Of a stretch of 64,000 bases of DNA, positions 60,709-64,000 are shown piece by piece. Numbering within the stretch: position 1 is the first letter of the stretch; each line of letters opens with the position of its first letter. Made by a program: the position numbers and the translations under genes. Under the pieces are notes generated by a model. It did no database searches. It was not told where the DNA came from and was given only the letters and a program-made list of their open reading frames with translations. The DNA comes from Roseovarius bejariae (lineage in GTDB: Bacteria > Pseudomonadota > Alphaproteobacteria > Rhodobacterales > Rhodobacteraceae): assembly GCF_009669325.1 (NCBI RefSeq), contig NZ_SZWE01000002.1, forward strand, positions 248,001 through 312,000. The letters are read 5' to 3'.

Positions 60709-60903
60709 TTACCAGTGAGGCGGGCGTTCGTCGCCGAGCGTGACTTGACCGCCCATGTCGCTTTCGCGCTCGGCCTCGCGTTCCATGAGCAGTTGCACAC
60801 GGCGCGTCAGCATGGCGATTTCGCCTTCCTGACGGGCGACAACCTCGGACAGATCGTCAACCATGCGGCTGAGGTGGGCAAGGGTTTCTTCGGTTGAACT
60901 CAT
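60709..60903 (-). CDS. slyX: SlyX-family protein
   Basis: A 64-residue mostly coiled-coil protein ([20 protein letters not shown], then [20 protein letters not shown]) ending GDERPPHW. The ending with a PPHY/PPHW motif is the SlyX signature. AGGA lies about nine bases before the ATG at 60903. SlyX function is unknown. A much longer frame on this strand runs through it from inside hisS, but only this C-terminal piece is a gene: it starts at a good ribosome binding site and matches the family in full length. Confidence 0.85.
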   Translation of the reverse strand: MSSTEETLAHLSRMVDDLSEVVARQEGEIAMLTRRVQLLMEREAERESDMGGQVTLGDERPPHW

Positions 60904-61050
60904 GTAATCCTGATTAAGAAGGTAACCTTTTGCGGTCAACTGTGCGGCAGAGTGACGTTGGGACACTCGGCAAAGACATGCCATAGCTTGCCCCCGGATG
61001 CCCCATCCGCTAGACCCCGCGGCGAATGCCAATGCTACGGGACAAGCGAC

Positions 61051-62541
61051 ATGGCCAAGCCAAAAAAACAGCCCCGCCCCAAGGCGGAGACGCCCAAGGG
61101 GTTCCGCGATTACTTCGGCGCCGAGGTGACCGAGCGCGCCGAGATGCTGCGCCGGATCGCCGAGGTCTATCATCGCTATGGCTTTGACGCTTTGGAAAGC
61201 AGCGCGGTCGAGACCGTCGAGGCGCTTGGCAAGTTCCTTCCCGATGTGGACCGGCCCAACGAAGGGGTGTTCGCCTGGCAGGAGGATGCCGAGGGCGACA
61301 AGCCGGGCGATTGGCTGGCCCTGCGCTATGACCTGACGGCGCCCTTGGCGCGGGTCTATGCCCAGCACCGCAACGACCTGCCCACGCCCTACCGGCGCTA
61401 TGCCATGGGGCCGGTGTGGCGCAACGAGAAGCCGGGGCCGGGGCGCTATCGGCAGTTTTACCAGTGTGACGCCGATACCGTGGGCGCGCCGTCGGTGGCG
61501 GCGGACGCCGAGATTTGCGCGATGCTGGCCGATACCTTGGAAGAGGTGGGCATTCCGCGCGGGGATTACATCGTCCGGGTGAACAACCGGAAGGTTTTGA
61601 ACGGGGTTCTTGAGGTCATGGGCCTTGAGGAAGGCGAGGCGCGCGACGCCGTGCTGCGCACCATCGACAAGTTCGACAAGGTGGGCGAGGAGGGTGTTCG
61701 CCAACTTTTGACCACGGGGCGCAAGGATGCTTCGGGGGCCTTTATCGAGGGTGTGGGCCTGAGCGAGGAACAGGCCGGGCCGGTTCTGGCGTTCCTGACC
61801 TCGAAAAGCGAGGTGACGACCGAGACCCTGGCCAACTTGCGCGCGGCAGTTGGTGAATCCCAAACCGGGCAGGAAGGCGTGCAGGAGCTTGAAACCATTG
61901 CCGAACTCATGGCCGCTCAAGGCTATGGCGCGGATCGTGTGGTGATCGACCCAAGTGTCGTGCGCGGGCTTGGTTACTACACCGGCCCCGTGTTCGAGGC
62001 CGAGCTGACCTTCGAGATTTTCGATGAAAAGGGCCGAAAGCGGCAGTTCGGCAGCGTCGCGGGTGGTGGGCGTTACGATGACCTTGTGAAGCGCTTCACC
62101 GGACAGGCCGTGCCCGCGACTGGGGTGTCGATCGGTGTGGATCGCCTGTTGGCGGCCCTGCGCGAAAAGGGCCGTATGGGCGGCGAGGCGCAGGGGCCTG
62201 TCGTGGTCACCGTGATGGATCGGGATCGGATGGCCGACTATCAGGACATGGTGGGCGAGTTGCGCCGCGCGGGCCTGCGGGCCGAGGTGTACCTTGGCAA
62301 CCCCAAGAACTTCGGCAACCAGATGAAATACGCCGACAAACGCGGAAGCCCCGTGGCGGTGATCGCGGGCAGCGACGAGTTCGACTGCGGCGTGGTGCAG
62401 ATCAAGGACCTGATCCTTGGCGCGAAGATCGCCGAGAGCGCCACTCTGGAAGAATGGAAGGAACGGCCCAGCCAATTCGAGGTGGCGCGGTCCGAACTGG
62501 TCGCCAAGGTGCGCGAGATCATCGACGGGCAGGGCCAATGA
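61051..62541 (+). CDS. hisS: Histidyl-tRNA synthetase
   Basis: A 496-residue class II aminoacyl-tRNA synthetase. Motif 2 is in [22 protein letters not shown], the histidine-specific motifs include [11 protein letters not shown] and the C-terminal anticodon-binding domain has [21 protein letters not shown]. The Lys-rich start ([23 protein letters not shown]) is the alphaproteobacterial type with an extension. Its stop overlaps hisZ by ATGA, and hisZ overlaps hisG, so charging and the first step of histidine synthesis lie in one operon. Confidence 0.97.
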   Translation: MAKPKKQPRPKAETPKGFRDYFGAEVTERAEMLRRIAEVYHRYGFDALESSAVETVEALGKFLPDVDRPNEGVFAWQEDAEGDKPGDWLALRYDLTAPLARVYAQHRNDLPTPYRRYAMGPVWRNEKPGPGRYRQFYQCDADTVGAPSVAADAEICAMLADTLEEVGIPRGDYIVRVNNRKVLNGVLEVMGLEEGEARDAVLRTIDKFDKVGEEGVRQLLTTGRKDASGAFIEGVGLSEEQAGPVLAFLTSKSEVTTETLANLRAAVGESQTGQEGVQELETIAELMAAQGYGADRVVIDPSVVRGLGYYTGPVFEAELTFEIFDEKGRKRQFGSVAGGGRYDDLVKRFTGQAVPATGVSIGVDRLLAALREKGRMGGEAQGPVVVTVMDRDRMADYQDMVGELRRAGLRAEVYLGNPKNFGNQMKYADKRGSPVAVIAGSDEFDCGVVQIKDLILGAKIAESATLEEWKERPSQFEVARSELVAKVREIIDGQGQ

Positions 62542-63623
62542 CGGACCGGGCCATGATCCGGGCCGAGGCCGCGCGCCTGCGGGCCGCCTTCGAGGCCGAG
62601 GGGGCGCAGCCGGTGGAAACCGGGATTTTGCAACCGGCCGAGACACTTCTGGACCTCTACGGCGAAGATATTCGCGCCCGGGCCTATGTTACCTCGGATG
62701 CCCTGCGCGGCGAGCAGATGCTACGCCCGGATTTCACCGTGCCGGTGGTGCAGATGCATATGGAGCACGGGGCAGAACCGGCCTGCTATACCTATTCCGG
62801 CGAGGTGTTCCGGCGGCAGGAGGATGATCCCGACCGCGCGAATGAGTATATGCAGGTGGGCTTCGAGGTGTTCGAGCGCAATTCGCCCGAGGCCGCCGAT
62901 GCCCGGGTTTTTGCCTTGATGTTCAATACATTGGCCCCACTGGGCCTGCGGGCCGCGACAGGGGATATCGGGGTTCTTATGGGGGCCGTTGATGGCTTGC
63001 AGACGACCGAACGCCGCAAGGCTGCACTGCGCCGACATATCTGGCGGCCGCGGCGGTTCCGCGCCCTGATCGATCGTTTCTCGGGGCGCGCTGCCGTGCC
63101 TGAAAGCCGAAGCGCGCTATTGGCAAGTGACGACCCGATGGCCGGGGCGGGGCCACTGATCGGGTTGCGCAGCCGCGCCGAGATCGAGGCGCGCATTGCC
63201 GCCCTGCGCGAGGATGCCGAGGCAGACCCTATTTCGGAAAACGAGGTGGCGCTTCTGGATGCGATCCTTGCGGTGCGCGAGACCTGTCCGAACGCGCTTG
63301 AACATCTGCGTGACATCGCCGTTGACATGCCCGCGATCCGCCCTGCCGTGGAGCGGTTGGAGCGGCGGCTTGAGGCCATGCAGGGGCGTGGACTCGACGT
63401 GGACACGCTGGATTTCGAGGCCAGCTATGGCCGCACGCATATGGAATATTACGACGGGTTCGTGTTCGGATTTTACGCCGAGGCGCGTCCCGATCTGCCC
63501 CCCGTGGCCACCGGCGGGCGGTATGACGCCCTGACGCGGCAGCTGGGGCAGGGGCGCGAGATTCCGGCCGTGGGCGGGGTGATCCGGCCCGGGCTGGTCG
63601 TGGAATTGGGGGGGCTGACATGA
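62538..63623 (+). CDS. hisZ: ATP phosphoribosyltransferase regulatory subunit
   Basis: A 361-residue HisRS-like protein without the anticodon domain. It has [20 protein letters not shown] and [20 protein letters not shown] (class II motif-2-like), [19 protein letters not shown] and [17 protein letters not shown]. HisZ forms a complex with short HisG and is required for its activity and histidine feedback. It overlaps hisS and hisG by ATGA on both sides, which gives a fixed ratio to HisG. Confidence 0.96.
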   Translation: MTDRAMIRAEAARLRAAFEAEGAQPVETGILQPAETLLDLYGEDIRARAYVTSDALRGEQMLRPDFTVPVVQMHMEHGAEPACYTYSGEVFRRQEDDPDRANEYMQVGFEVFERNSPEAADARVFALMFNTLAPLGLRAATGDIGVLMGAVDGLQTTERRKAALRRHIWRPRRFRALIDRFSGRAAVPESRSALLASDDPMAGAGPLIGLRSRAEIEARIAALREDAEADPISENEVALLDAILAVRETCPNALEHLRDIAVDMPAIRPAVERLERRLEAMQGRGLDVDTLDFEASYGRTHMEYYDGFVFGFYAEARPDLPPVATGGRYDALTRQLGQGREIPAVGGVIRPGLVVELGGLT

Positions 63624-64000
63624 GCCTCAAATTGGGTGTGCCGTCCAAGGGGCGGTTGATGGAAAAGACCTTTGACTGGTTCGGCGCACGGGGGGTGACC
63701 CTTGGGCGCGCGGGATCGGACCGCGAATATGCGGGATTTGTCGAAGGTGTTGATAACGTTGAGCTTATCCTGCTATCGGCGGGCGAAATTCCCCGCGAAC
63801 TGGCCGCGGGGCGCATTCACCTTGGGGTAACGGGCACCGACCTTGTGCGCGAGAAGCTGGGGCAATGGGATGCCCGCGTGCGGGAATTGGCCGAGCTTGG
63901 GTTCGGTCATGCCGATCTGGTGCTGGCGGTGCCGGGGGCCTGGGTGGATGTGAACACGCTGGATGATCTGGATGCCGCCGCCGCGGCGTTCCGGCAGGCG
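63620..64000 (+). CDS. hisG: ATP phosphoribosyltransferase, short form, N-terminal part
   Basis: The first 127 codons of hisG, cut by the right edge. It starts [20 protein letters not shown] and has SREYAGF-like and ELAAGRIHLGVTGTDLVREK segments of the catalytic domain, with HADLVLAVPGAWVDV following. The short HisG needs HisZ, present directly upstream with an ATGA overlap. Step 1 of histidine biosynthesis. The C-terminus is outside the window. Confidence 0.95.
   Translation, partial: MSLKLGVPSKGRLMEKTFDWFGARGVTLGRAGSDREYAGFVEGVDNVELILLSAGEIPRELAAGRIHLGVTGTDLVREKLGQWDARVRELAELGFGHADLVLAVPGAWVDVNTLDDLDAAAAAFRQA

Noticed and set aside
60709..62646. A 645-codon open frame on the minus strand opposite hisS
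   Set aside because: It mirrors the codon pattern of hisS on the other strand. Only the last 64 codons, from a start with a ribosome binding site at 60903, are a gene (slyX).

Overview
The window looks like a stretch of chromosome from a marine alphaproteobacterium of the Rhodobacterales (Roseobacter group). The evidence is the high GC content, the split his loci with a HisZ-dependent short HisG, a SUV3-type helicase next to Hsp15, FdxA and CarD, a Mur-type Fur protein, a DddP-family metalloprotein and typical Rhodobacterales intergenic repeats. I see no rRNA, prophage, insertion sequence, integrase, CRISPR array or conjugative gene. Nearly everything is chromosomal core or clade-specific gene content.

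Layout: 1-7.6 kb holds the start of a flavoprotein gene, a radical SAM gene, the zwf-pgl-pgi operon (entry to the Entner-Doudoroff and pentose phosphate routes), a small lipoprotein gene inside a largely non-coding 1.1 kb, and eno with two LacI-type operators upstream. 7.6-17.7 kb holds transporters (EamA, CDF, ZntB), a mur-CDF pair, a DEAD-box helicase, PhzF, an EEP nuclease, SelO, a GNAT and a Bax-inhibitor-1 protein. 17.7-30.2 kb holds two LysR genes with divergent partners (DUF1127; a DddP-like M24 protein), quinone reductase, a PraR-like XRE regulator, HisN-like phosphatase, 8-oxoguanine deaminase, mgtE plus 5-formyl-THF cyclo-ligase, and pepF. 30.1-35.5 kb holds a DNA ligase/exonuclease repair pair, an FAH enzyme, a hydrolase with SCP2 partner and a TPR protein. 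35.6-41.9 kb holds SUV3-hslR-fdxA-carD, then cobS and cobT. 42-50.2 kb holds a Kef antiporter, a large roseobacter membrane-anchored protein with GspL/PilM-like and GspC/PilP-like ends, metY, VOC, DUF2007 and a GT-A-like protein. 50.3-53.8 kb holds SatD-DUF3307, tRNA-Tyr, rlmB, a zinc ribbon protein, a possible sRNA and a CoA-binding protein. 53.9-64 kb is dominated by histidine biosynthesis: hisF-hisE, hisA, hisB-hisH on the minus strand, interrupted by opposite-strand genes, then hisS-hisZ-hisG on the plus strand, with tRNA-Gly, a lipoprotein and slyX between them.

Many neighbours overlap by ATGA (zwf/pgl, mur/CDF, mgtE/FTHF cyclo-ligase, exo/ligase, hisF/hisE/Dabb, hisS/hisZ/hisG), which implies translational coupling. 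The most interesting signals are a DddP relative that keeps all six metal ligands at DddP spacing but lacks the catalytic Asp; a tandem palindrome over the satD promoter with a probably leaderless start; a dispersed ~100-bp intergenic element with three 11-bp phased repeats; clusters of CGTACG palindromes; LacI-type operators at eno; and the lone GspL/GspC-like fusion protein. None of these is proven by sequence reading alone.
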